A DNA stretch of 12,138 bases. It comes from Candidatus Agrococcus pullicola. GTDB taxonomy: Bacteria > Actinomycetota > Actinomycetes > Actinomycetales > Microbacteriaceae. Position 1 is the first letter of the stretch. Each line of letters starts with the position of its first letter. The notes below the pieces were generated by a model. The model ran no database searches. It was given only the letters and a program-made list of their open reading frames with translations, and was not told the DNA's origin. The stretch spans positions 1-12,138 of the forward strand of contig DXDC01000110.1 in the NCBI GenBank assembly GCA_019115685.1, read 5' to 3'. This document shows positions 1 to 6,386 of the stretch, piece by piece. The translations under genes and the position numbers were made by a program.

Positions 1-309
1 GCCCGCCGGCAGTTGCAGTCGCAGGGCGTCGACCTCTTTGACGCAGTCGTCACCCCGCACTTCCTCGTGGTGTCCTCGCTCGTCGCGGGCACGGATCGGA
101 TCGCGCTGCTTCCCGAGACATTGGCGCGACAGGCCGAAGCGCGCGGAGAGGGCGTGAGGGTGGTGAAGCCGCCGACGCCACTCGACCCCATCCGGGAGAC
201 CTTCTGGTGGCACCGGGATCGCGCCCACGACGCGGGCCACCTCTGGTTGCGCGATGTACTGAAGCGCGCGCACGAGGAAACTATTGCGAAACACAATGTT
301 CACCATTGA
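1..309 (+). CDS. LysR-type transcriptional regulator, C-terminal part (5' end outside window)
   Basis: The frame is open from base 1 and ends at TGA 307-309, giving the last 102 residues. The stretch VAGTDRIALLPETLA, preceded by a PHFLV segment, is characteristic of the co-inducer-binding domain of LysR regulators of the NodD/LinR kind. LysR proteins are usually about 300 residues, so the N-terminal helix-turn-helix and most of the effector domain lie to the left of the window. A start within the visible part (for example TTG at 13) would give a protein without a DNA-binding domain, so truncation by the window edge is the simple explanation. The gene is co-oriented with the dioxygenase gene 85 bases downstream rather than divergent from it, which is less usual for a LysR gene and its target. 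Family assignment is fairly sure; the effector is unknown. Confidence 0.8.
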   Translation, partial: ARRQLQSQGVDLFDAVVTPHFLVVSSLVAGTDRIALLPETLARQAEARGEGVRVVKPPTPLDPIRETFWWHRDRAHDAGHLWLRDVLKRAHEETIAKHNVHH

Positions 310-341
310 AAGTTCGGAATTCCTTCTCGTCCATCGGTCCA

Positions 342-372
342 TCAGAATGGATTCTGAGGCACGAAGTCGTGC
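342..372. promoter_or_regulatory. Two adjacent perfect dyads upstream of the extradiol dioxygenase gene
   Basis: Between the regulator stop and the dioxygenase start lie TCAGAAT-GG-ATTCTGA (342-357) and GCACGA-AG-TCGTGC (359-372). Both are perfect inverted repeats with a 2-base centre. CATCAGAA also occurs twice as a direct repeat (340-347 and 372-379). Two-base loops are too tight for good RNA hairpins and no U-run follows, so protein-binding operators are more likely than terminators. Neither dyad contains the GATACG motif seen at the other promoters here, suggesting a different regulator, possibly the LysR protein just upstream. Confidence 0.5.
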
Positions 373-393
373 ATCAGAAGAAAGGAAATGTCG

Positions 394-1434
394 ATGAAGA
401 TGTTGAATCTGCTCTCGCAGCTCACCCACCTCGAGATTTACGCGCTCGACCTGGAAGAGAGCGTGCGCTACTACGAACAGCAGGTCGGGCTCCGCGTGAT
501 CGACCGCGACGACGAGAAGGTATACCTGCGTGCATGGGGCGACTTCTACACCTACAGCCTCGTGCTGAGAAAGGGCGACGCGCCCGGCCTCGTCTCGATG
601 GCGTGGCGGACGACCAGTGACGAGGCACTCGACGAGGCCGTCGAGCGGATCGAAGCCTCAGGGCACGCGGGCGAATGGAAGGAACCGGGGGCGCACCTCG
701 GACGCTCGTACATCTTCACCGGGCCCTACGGCCACACGATGCAGCTCTTCTGGGAGGCGGAGCGGTACCACGGCGAGGGTGAGTTCGCCTCCGAGTTCCC
801 CGATCGCCCGGAGAAGCGGCGCGCTGTGGGAATCGCGGCCCGTCACCTCGATCACGTGACCATAGCCTCCAGGGACGTCGAGGGCTTCGCGAACTGGTAC
901 AGCGAGACCCTCGGATTCCGCCGGATGGGATACTCCGCGTTCGAGATCGAGGGGAAGGAAGTCACCTTCTTCGGCGTGCTCACGACGAACGAGAAGTCTC
1001 ACGACCTCGGGATCCTGCTCGATGGCTCGAACGGCTCCGGTCGCATCCATCACTACGCATGGTGGGTCGACACCCGCGCCGAGCTTGACCGAGCCGCAGA
1101 TCTGCTGATCGAGCATGGCACGCCCATCGAGTATGGTCCTGGTGTGCACGGAGTGGGTGAGCAGGCCTTCCTGTACTTCCGTGAGCCCAGCGGCCTGCGC
1201 ATCGAGCTCAACACCGGCGGATACCGCAATTACATTCCTGACTGGGAGCCCTACCGCTGGCACCCCTCGCAGGGCAACGACGATTTCTACCGCAACAGGG
1301 TGCTTCCGCAGACGATGCTCGAAGCGTTCCCGCCGGCGGCGGGCCCGACCGCTACCGAGCAGGGCCTAGTCGAGGGCTCAGAGGAGGCCATGGTCGCCGC
1401 AGCGGTCCGCGTGAGCGATCCCGATCAGCACTGA
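394..1434 (+). CDS. Extradiol ring-cleavage dioxygenase, type I (catechol 2,3-dioxygenase-like, VOC fold)
   Basis: This is predicted to be an Fe(II) (or Mn) enzyme that opens a catecholic ring next to the diol. It has two VOC domain pairs: the N-terminal half starts at QLTHLEIYALDLEESV and the catalytic half at ARHLDHVTIA. Numbered from the ATG at 394, the expected metal ligands are His154 (LDHV), His220 (the second H of IHHY) and Glu271 (RIEL). The expected catalytic residues are also present: His203 (EKSHDLG), His252 (GVHGVG) and Tyr261 (FLYF). The C-terminal tail after Glu271 contains NYIPDWEPYRWHPSQGNDD, a conserved extension in Bacillus/actinobacterial catechol 2,3-dioxygenases. Length (346 residues) is somewhat above the usual 300-330. 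ATG 394 is preferred over ATG 388 because the AAAGGA at 381-386 is 7 bases upstream of it but only 1 base from 388. The exact diol substrate cannot be read from sequence. Confidence 0.9.
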   Translation: MKMLNLLSQLTHLEIYALDLEESVRYYEQQVGLRVIDRDDEKVYLRAWGDFYTYSLVLRKGDAPGLVSMAWRTTSDEALDEAVERIEASGHAGEWKEPGAHLGRSYIFTGPYGHTMQLFWEAERYHGEGEFASEFPDRPEKRRAVGIAARHLDHVTIASRDVEGFANWYSETLGFRRMGYSAFEIEGKEVTFFGVLTTNEKSHDLGILLDGSNGSGRIHHYAWWVDTRAELDRAADLLIEHGTPIEYGPGVHGVGEQAFLYFREPSGLRIELNTGGYRNYIPDWEPYRWHPSQGNDDFYRNRVLPQTMLEAFPPAAGPTATEQGLVEGSEEAMVAAAVRVSDPDQH

Positions 1435-1445
1435 GCAGGTGACCG

Positions 1446-1485
1446 CTCGGAGGCCCCTGGCGCGTATTGTCGGTGGGTCTCCGAG
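1446..1485 (+). terminator. Candidate terminator hairpin after the extradiol dioxygenase gene
   Basis: CTCGGAGGCCC (1446-1456) pairs with GGGTCTCCGAG (1475-1485), giving 11 base pairs including one G-T pair around an 18-base loop, 12 bases after the dioxygenase stop. No U-tract follows (AGAGGATCATAATAA), so it is not a textbook intrinsic terminator. If real, the dioxygenase gene is its own transcription unit. Confidence 0.35.
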
Positions 1486-1504
1486 AGAGGATCATAATAA
1501 CTAC

Positions 1505-1517
1505 ACGATACGTACTG
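1505..1517 (+). promoter_or_regulatory. Operator-like motif, copy A
   Basis: ACGATACGTACTG is identical over 13 bases to 1811-1823, just before the FAD hydroxylase gene, and shares CGATACGTA with the site at 5326. Here it lies directly upstream of the orphan dioxygenase tail rather than of an intact gene, so it is probably a relic of a former promoter region. Confidence 0.5.
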
Positions 1518-1520
1518 CAC

Positions 1521-1748
1521 AACACCGGCGGCTACCGCAACTACGTGCCCGACTGGGAACCCTATCGATGGCACCCGTCGCAGGGCAATGACGACTTCTA
1601 CCGCAACCGCACGCTCCCGCAAACCATGTTCGAGGCATTCCCGCCCGCGAACGGGCCGACGGCGACCGAGCAGGGCGTCGTTGAAGGCACCGAGGAGAAG
1701 CTGGCCGCCGCGGCCGTGCGCGTGAGCGATCACGACCGACGCCCCTGA
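1521..1748 (+). pseudogene. Orphan C-terminal fragment of a second extradiol dioxygenase
   Basis: The 75 codons from NTGGYRNYVPDWEPYRW to TGA 1746-1748 match the C-terminal tail of the neighbouring dioxygenase (1210-1434) with only about a dozen amino-acid changes, among them I/V, L/F and S/T. Many codons differ only at the third base (for example AAT/AAC, GAG/GAA, TAC/TAT, CCC/CCG). The reading frame is intact to its stop, so this is a diverged homologue that evolved under protein-level selection, not a fresh tandem copy. All residues upstream of the tail, including every metal ligand, are missing; homology stops abruptly at about 1518-1521, next to an operator-like motif. The only upstream start in frame is a GTG at 1467 inside the hairpin region without a suitable ribosome-binding site, and the codons 1491-1520 look non-coding. 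A functional protein is unlikely. Confidence 0.85.
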
Positions 1749-1797
1749 AGGCCCCGACGCCTCCGCGGATGTTGCCGCGTGGGCAGCGGGGGAGTAA

Positions 1798-1823
1798 CGT
1801 ATCAATCGATACGATACGTACTG
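1798..1823. promoter_or_regulatory. Operator region of the FAD hydroxylase operon (copy B)
   Basis: A perfect inverted repeat CGTATC-AATC-GATACG (1798-1813) overlaps ACGATACGTACTG (1811-1823), so three half-sites of the GATACG type are packed into 26 bases just upstream of the ribosome-binding site of the hydroxylase gene. Related motifs precede the second operon (5326-5337) and the TetR gene (10370-10387). It is the likely target of the local TetR protein; this is inferred from shared motif only. I could not assign convincing -35 and -10 boxes here. Confidence 0.6.
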
Positions 1824-1839
1824 AACACGAGGAAGTGTC

Positions 1840-3363
1840 ATGCGAACAGAAACCGATGCCGACGTCGTGGTCGTCGGCGCAGGCCCAGTCGGCACAGTAG
1901 CACTCGCGCTGCTGGGCCAGGCCGGCCTCACCGCGATCGGAATCGAGAAGGACGCGGAGCCCTGGCCCACGGCCCGCGCCGTGCACTTCGACGGCGAGAC
2001 TTTCCGGACGCTCCAGTCGCTCGGGATCGCAGCTCGGCTGGAGGAGGTCACGATCCCCATGACTTCGTTACGTGTCGAGAACGAAGCTCGGGAGACACTC
2101 GTACGCATTCCCACGGGTCGTCTCGGCGATCAGGGCTGGCACGACGACATCAACTTCCACCAGCCCGAGGTCGAGACCCAGCTCCGAGAACTCGTCGAGG
2201 ACACATCCGGCGTCGAACTCCGGGTCGGCACCGAGGCGCTCAAGGTGCGCCCAGCCGATGACGGAGTCGAGGTCGACGTCCTGGACTCCGCTGGAGTCGA
2301 GACGACTCTGCGGGCGCGGTGGGTGATCGCCGCCGACGGCGCACGCTCGCCCGTCAGGCAGGCCGTCGGGATCAAGAGCGACCGCTTCGGCGAAGACCAG
2401 AAGTGGGTGGTCGTCGACGGGCATCTCATCGACAGTCCCGGGTACGAGGATGACATGGTATTCCTGAGCCACCACAGCCGCCCGGCGCTTTGGGTGCGAC
2501 TCCCGGGGACTCGGGTGCGCATGGAATTCATGGTCATGCCCAACGACGACCTCGACGAGATCATCACCCCCGCCGGTGTCGAGCGCATGAGCCTCGGCGT
2601 GCTGCCGGCCGACCGATTCACCGCCGAGCGGCAGGCGATCTACACCTTCCGCGGGCGCGTCGCTCGTCAATGGCGGTCGGGACCGGTGTTCCTCGCAGGC
2701 GACGCTGCGCACCAGGCGCCCCCGCTCTTCGGCCAGGGGCTCTGCGCCGGGATCCGCGACGTGGTCAACCTGATCTGGAAATTCGAGCTCGTCGCAAACG
2801 GGTCGGCAGGAGACGAACTGCTCGACACCTACGAATCAGAGCGGGCCCCGCACGCTCGCTTCTGGGTGGAACAGGCGGTGCAGGCGGCACTTGGAGTCCA
2901 AACCACCGATCCGGAGATCGCCGCCAGACGTGACGCCGCAATCCGTACCGATCCCACTTCTCTCGCGCCCGTCTCACCGCGGCTCGGGCCAGGGCTCCAC
3001 ACGGGCGCCGTCAACACCCGCGCGGGGGGACTGAGCATCCAACCGGTCCTAGCCGATGGTTGTCGTCTGGACGACAGACTGGGATCCGGATTCATCGTCG
3101 TGGCGACGACGCAGACCTACGACGCGCTCGACACTGCGACGAGGAGCCGGCTCGAGCGCGACGACCACATCGTCGTGCTACGCGATGCGGAGCCGGGCGC
3201 ACGACAGTTGTTGGAGGCCTCGGAGGCGATCGGCCTCGTGATCCGACCAGACCGATACATTTTCGGCACCGCGAGCTCGCCCGCCGAACTGACCGAGCTC
3301 GTCAACCTGATCCCCGGCTTCTCCCCGCACCCGGGTTACACCGCGATTGGAACGGACCTCTGA
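1840..3363 (+). CDS. FAD-dependent aromatic hydroxylase (MhpA-like, class A flavoprotein monooxygenase)
   Basis: A single-component NAD(P)H- and FAD-dependent monooxygenase, predicted to add one hydroxyl to a phenolic ring and so make the diol for the extradiol enzyme. The N-terminal Rossmann motif GAGPVG is at residues 13-18, the DG motif (AADGARSPVR) has Asp166-Gly167, and the GD motif (FLAGDAAHQAPP) has Gly287-Asp288 followed by FGQGLCAGIRD. These are the three signatures of the PHBH fold. A C-terminal thioredoxin-like extension of the kind found in MhpA and phenol hydroxylases follows (about residues 390-507). At 507 residues it is slightly shorter than typical MhpA (about 550). The start is set by GAGGAAG at 1829-1835, 4 bases before ATG. 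It is first in a probable three-gene operon; the next gene starts 14 bases after its stop. Substrate could be a hydroxyphenylpropionate, resorcinol, orcinol or another phenol. Confidence 0.9.
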   Translation: MRTETDADVVVVGAGPVGTVALALLGQAGLTAIGIEKDAEPWPTARAVHFDGETFRTLQSLGIAARLEEVTIPMTSLRVENEARETLVRIPTGRLGDQGWHDDINFHQPEVETQLRELVEDTSGVELRVGTEALKVRPADDGVEVDVLDSAGVETTLRARWVIAADGARSPVRQAVGIKSDRFGEDQKWVVVDGHLIDSPGYEDDMVFLSHHSRPALWVRLPGTRVRMEFMVMPNDDLDEIITPAGVERMSLGVLPADRFTAERQAIYTFRGRVARQWRSGPVFLAGDAAHQAPPLFGQGLCAGIRDVVNLIWKFELVANGSAGDELLDTYESERAPHARFWVEQAVQAALGVQTTDPEIAARRDAAIRTDPTSLAPVSPRLGPGLHTGAVNTRAGGLSIQPVLADGCRLDDRLGSGFIVVATTQTYDALDTATRSRLERDDHIVVLRDAEPGARQLLEASEAIGLVIRPDRYIFGTASSPAELTELVNLIPGFSPHPGYTAIGTDL

Positions 3364-3377
3364 AGAAAGCGAACAAG

Positions 3378-4400
3378 ATGACCAATCGAACACTGAACGT
3401 GAACGCCCCGTTCGTCGTGGGCACGATCGAGCACGAGGGTCGCCGACGACCAGTCGCGGTCGCCGGCGACCGATGGCACGACCTTTCGACAATGATCCCG
3501 GATACCGTCACGACCGTCGACCTCTTCGACGATTGGGAGGCGAACCTCGACCGGATCGAGGCGACGCTCACCAACTCCGAGACAACTGCTACAACTCCTT
3601 CAGGTTCCATCAACGGGGTGGAGGTTCTGCCGCCGGTGCAACCGATCGGTCCGGTCTTGGCCGCCGGCGCCAATTACCGCGAGCACATCCTGCAGATGAG
3701 CGTCGCACACCGCTTGGGAAGGGAGGACGCAAACGAGGAGGAGCTCTGGGCCGAAGCCGCACAGGCGAACGATGAGCGCCGAGCCCACGGCGACCCGTAC
3801 GTGTGGACCGGGATCCCCTCGGCGGTCAGCGGCGCCTACGACGACGTGCAATTGCCTGAAGTGGGCGACAACATAGATTGGGAACTCGAACTCGGCGTGG
3901 TCATCGGCCGTCGCGGACACCACGTGGCCGCCGGGGACGCGAACGACTACATCGCGGGCTACACGATCGTGAACGACATTTCGGCGCGTTCCCTCATTCC
4001 TCGCCCCGACATCGCGAACCTCGGCACCGACTGGTTCCGGGGCAAGAACCAGCCGACCTTCTTCCCAACCGGGCCCTGGCTCGTGCCGGCGCGATACGTC
4101 GCTGATCCAGCGGACCTGCGGATTACGTTGAAGCTGAACGGGCAGGTTATGCAGGACGCGCGTACAGACGACCTCATGTTCGACGTGCCGAGCCTTGTGG
4201 CCTATGTCTCATCTTATGCGATCATCCAGCCCGGCGACCTCCTCATCACGGGCTCCCCGGCGGGCAACGGGTCGCACTGGAACAGGTTTCTCCAGGACGG
4301 CGACGTGATGGAGTGCGAGATCACCGGACTCGGCGTCCAACGCACCGAGGTCCGGGGCCGTCGAGGCGTGCTCCCACCCTGGCAGCGGTCGCGGCGATGA
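3378..4400 (+). CDS. Fumarylacetoacetate hydrolase (FAH) superfamily enzyme 1
   Basis: FAH-fold enzymes hydrolyse or hydrate oxo-acids that bind a divalent metal (acylpyruvases, fumarylacetoacetases, oxo-dienoate hydratases and isomerases). The 340-residue protein has an N-terminal domain (about 1-85), then GANYREH (97-103). The metal-binding ExE is in DWELELGVV (Glu169, Glu171), and Asp200 lies in the IVNDISARSL segment. The C-terminal ITGSPAGNG loop is the usual substrate-binding glycine-rich turn. The start is ATG 3378, 14 bases after the hydroxylase stop. The frame stays open further upstream, but only by overlapping the hydroxylase gene. The stop overlaps the next ATG (ATGA at 4397-4400), indicating translational coupling. 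In this context a role in cleaving or isomerising the ring-fission product is likely; the exact reaction cannot be told from sequence. Confidence 0.85.
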   Translation: MTNRTLNVNAPFVVGTIEHEGRRRPVAVAGDRWHDLSTMIPDTVTTVDLFDDWEANLDRIEATLTNSETTATTPSGSINGVEVLPPVQPIGPVLAAGANYREHILQMSVAHRLGREDANEEELWAEAAQANDERRAHGDPYVWTGIPSAVSGAYDDVQLPEVGDNIDWELELGVVIGRRGHHVAAGDANDYIAGYTIVNDISARSLIPRPDIANLGTDWFRGKNQPTFFPTGPWLVPARYVADPADLRITLKLNGQVMQDARTDDLMFDVPSLVAYVSSYAIIQPGDLLITGSPAGNGSHWNRFLQDGDVMECEITGLGVQRTEVRGRRGVLPPWQRSRR

Positions 4401-5263
4401 CTCTCCGGCAGAGCCACTTCGTCGAGCCTGTACCGCTGGTGATCGCACGCGAGCACCGTCTGCTCGAGGGCGTCGACATGGCATTCGAACACACACGCGG
4501 AAGTGCGGCCCAGCTCGACGGGCTGTTGCGCGGCGAACTCGACCTCGTCGTCACGGCCATGGACAACCTCTTCGAATGGACGCGCGCCGGTGCCGATGTG
4601 CGGCTCATCGCGCAGGTGGAGCGGACGACGCCTCTGCGGCTTGTCGCCCGAAGCGGCTTCGGCGACATATCGGCGCTCTCCCGCTGCCGGTTCGCGGTCG
4701 ATTCGGCTACGAGCGGCTTCTCGCTCGTAGCGAAAGCGATCTTCAGCGAGGCGGGAATCGAAGTCATGGAAATCGAAGTCGGGGGCGTGCGGGCACGCAT
4801 GGAGGCGCTGCTCGCCGGCTCTGCCGACGCGACCCTGCTCGGCCCGCCGTTCGACGTGCTGGCCGAGCAGGCGGGTGCCGCGGTGCTGCTCGACCTTGGG
4901 GACCAGTTCCCTGCTCTCCCTGGCCAGGGTCTCGTATCCCGTACCGAGATCACCAAGTCCCCAGAGCTATCCGACTACCTGCGATCCCTTGCAACAGCGA
5001 CGCGTGTGGCCGCCGAGATACCAGATACGGAAGGCGTCGCGCTCATGAAACGCTCGGGCTTCGGGCCCGCGGCATCGGCGCACTGGGACGCCCGGCCCGG
5101 GAGACTCGACGTCAATCCTGTTGGTCTCGAGTTCCTGACCGAAATCCGCCGTGATCTCGGCTTCCTCCGAGGCGACACCCTTCGCGCACTGCATGATACC
5201 GAACCGCTGAAGACGGCCCAAGGACTCCCTGAGAGCTGCGCAACGATGCGCACCGAAAGATGA
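4397..5263 (+). CDS. Periplasmic-binding-fold (NMT1/THI5-SsuA-like) protein without signal peptide
   Basis: A 288-residue protein with the layout of a type 2 periplasmic-binding fold: PLVIAREHRLLEGVDMAFE near the start, QLDGLLRGELDLVVTAMDNL (about 36-55), RLIAQVERTTPLRLVARSG, then VRARMEALLAGSADATLLGPP as the hinge-crossing part. ABC-type binding proteins of this family normally carry a secretion or lipoprotein signal, but this one starts MTLRQSHFVEP with no hydrophobic segment or lipobox. No permease or ATPase gene is in the window. The start is taken at ATG 4397, overlapping the upstream stop; no good ribosome-binding site is visible, consistent with coupling. Enzymes are known with this fold, such as 4,5-dihydroxyphthalate decarboxylase and the THI5 pyrimidine synthase, so a cytosolic enzyme is possible. 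A stray transport component or a ligand sensor are alternatives. Fold assignment is moderately sure; function is unknown. Confidence 0.65.
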   Translation: MTLRQSHFVEPVPLVIAREHRLLEGVDMAFEHTRGSAAQLDGLLRGELDLVVTAMDNLFEWTRAGADVRLIAQVERTTPLRLVARSGFGDISALSRCRFAVDSATSGFSLVAKAIFSEAGIEVMEIEVGGVRARMEALLAGSADATLLGPPFDVLAEQAGAAVLLDLGDQFPALPGQGLVSRTEITKSPELSDYLRSLATATRVAAEIPDTEGVALMKRSGFGPAASAHWDARPGRLDVNPVGLEFLTEIRRDLGFLRGDTLRALHDTEPLKTAQGLPESCATMRTER

Positions 5264-5274
5264 CGACACAGAAG

Positions 5275-5308
5275 ATCCCCGTCGCGGGGATTATCGGGGC
5301 TGGCCCCG
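5275..5308 (+). terminator. Tandem strong hairpins closing the first operon
   Basis: Two GC-rich perfect inverted repeats follow the binding-fold gene: ATCCCCG-TCG-CGGGGAT (5275-5291) and CGGGGC-TG-GCCCCG (5295-5308). The first, 11 bases after the stop codon, is a good hairpin; the second has a 2-base centre and would open slightly. Neither is followed by a long U-run. Together they probably separate the 1840-5263 unit from the promoter at about 5315. Confidence 0.5.
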
Positions 5309-5314
5309 CCACAC

Positions 5315-5346
5315 TTGATAATGTACGATACGTATCGAATTGATAT
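5315..5346 (+). promoter_or_regulatory. Candidate promoter and operator (copy C) of the second operon
   Basis: TTGATA (5315-5320) resembles a -35 box, and an AT-rich stretch at about 5338-5346 (AATTGATAT) could hold the -10 box; the exact hexamer is uncertain. Between them lies the perfect 12-base palindrome CGATACGTATCG (5326-5337), the cleanest copy of the motif repeated at 1505, 1811 and 10370. A repressor bound here would block polymerase. The gene follows with AAGGAG (5355-5360) 8 bases before ATG 5369. Confidence 0.55.
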
Positions 5347-5368
5347 TTGAAACGAAGGAGCACACATC

Positions 5369-6382
5369 ATGAAGATCGGACGGATCTCGGTATCGACCCC
5401 CGACGGCGAGACGACTCGCGTCGTCGCCGTCGAACCGGAGCAGGACCGAGTCATCGACCTGGCACGCGCTTACGCGCTCGTGCTGCGCCGGGGCGGGGCG
5501 ACCGCCGAGCGCGCCCGCGCGGTCTCGCTCGCACTCTTCCCGGGCAGCCTCTCAACAGGCATCTCAGCAGGCGACGCATTCCTCGCTCGGGCCAACGAGG
5601 CGCTGTCCGCGGCCGACGACGCCGCGATCGCGATTGGTGATGTCTCCTGGCGCGCCGCGATCGATCCGCCCGTCATTCGCGACGGTCTCACCTTCGGCAC
5701 TCACATTGAGAACTACTTCAAGAACGTGGTGCACGACAAGCCCGTTCGTGAGGTATATCAGCGTCCCGGGTTCTTCAAGGGCAATACCGCGACAATCTAC
5801 GGCCACAACCAGGAAGTGCCGTATCCGAGCATTTCCGAGAAGCTCGACTACGAGCTCGAGATCGGCTACATCGTGGGCAAACCCGGGCGCAACCTCACTC
5901 CCGACGACGCACTCGGGCATGTATTCGGCATCACGATCTTCAACGACTGGAGTCTGCGCGACGTCCAGGCACTCGAGGGCCCGATCGGCATGGGTGCCCA
6001 GCACAGCAAGGACTTCGCCTACGGCATCGGCCCATGGATCACCACTCTCGACGAAATCAACTCGATCGAAGGCCTCGCCGGGCAAGTGCGGGTGAACGGC
6101 GAAGTACGCTCGGAAACCCGCGTCGAAAACTTCGTCTACACCCCCGCAGAACTCGTCGCGTACGTCTCCCTCTACGGGCAACTGCAAGCTGGAGATCTCA
6201 TCGGCTCCGGCACGATGGGCTTCGGCGCAGGCGTCGAGATCGGGCGATTCATCGAGCCCGGCGATGAGGTGGAACTCGCGCTCGAAGGCATCGGGACACT
6301 CCGCAACCGCGTTGCATCGCAGAAGGAGACTACCGACTGGTGGCCCGCACCCCGCCCTTACCCCTTCGAAGACGGTGAGTGA
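5369..6382 (+). CDS. Fumarylacetoacetate hydrolase (FAH) superfamily enzyme 2
   Basis: A 337-residue FAH-fold protein of a different subtype from the one at 3378. The N-terminal domain (about 1-100) starts MKIGRISVSTPDGE. The catalytic domain has FGTHIENYFKNV, RPGFFKGNTATIYGHNQEV, the metal-binding ExE in LDYELEIGYIVG (Glu162, Glu164), Asp193 in ITIFNDWSLRDVQ, and GSGTMGFGAG near the C-terminus. The FFKGN and FNDWS-RD-Q segments are closer to fumarylacetoacetases and dienedioate isomerases than to acylpyruvases. It has an excellent ribosome-binding site (AAGGAG, 8 bases before ATG), begins the second operon and is followed 4 bases later by the cupin gene. A C-C hydrolase or isomerase acting on the ring-cleavage product is the likely role. 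Two FAH paralogues in separate units suggest two successive steps. Confidence 0.85.
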   Translation: MKIGRISVSTPDGETTRVVAVEPEQDRVIDLARAYALVLRRGGATAERARAVSLALFPGSLSTGISAGDAFLARANEALSAADDAAIAIGDVSWRAAIDPPVIRDGLTFGTHIENYFKNVVHDKPVREVYQRPGFFKGNTATIYGHNQEVPYPSISEKLDYELEIGYIVGKPGRNLTPDDALGHVFGITIFNDWSLRDVQALEGPIGMGAQHSKDFAYGIGPWITTLDEINSIEGLAGQVRVNGEVRSETRVENFVYTPAELVAYVSLYGQLQAGDLIGSGTMGFGAGVEIGRFIEPGDEVELALEGIGTLRNRVASQKETTDWWPAPRPYPFEDGE

Positions 6383-6386
6383 GGCG

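Noticed and set aside
658..1263. A minus-strand open frame of 201 codons inside the extradiol dioxygenase gene
   Set aside because: It lies opposite an unambiguous enzyme with all catalytic residues and has no recognisable domain of its own.
1467..1748. A 93-codon open frame starting at GTG 1467, as a possible small protein gene
   Set aside because: Its first 18 codons lie in a hairpin and an operator-like motif, it has no ribosome-binding site, and the rest is a dioxygenase tail without catalytic residues. It is listed as a pseudogene fragment instead.
1764..1779. Stem-loop CGCGG-ATGTTG-CCGCG after the dioxygenase fragment, as a terminator
   Set aside because: A 5-base stem with no U-run in GC-rich DNA is expected by chance.
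3060..3377. An upstream extension of the first FAH-family frame into the hydroxylase gene
   Set aside because: The extension reads the hydroxylase gene in another frame and has arginine-rich shadow composition. Family homology begins after ATG 3378.
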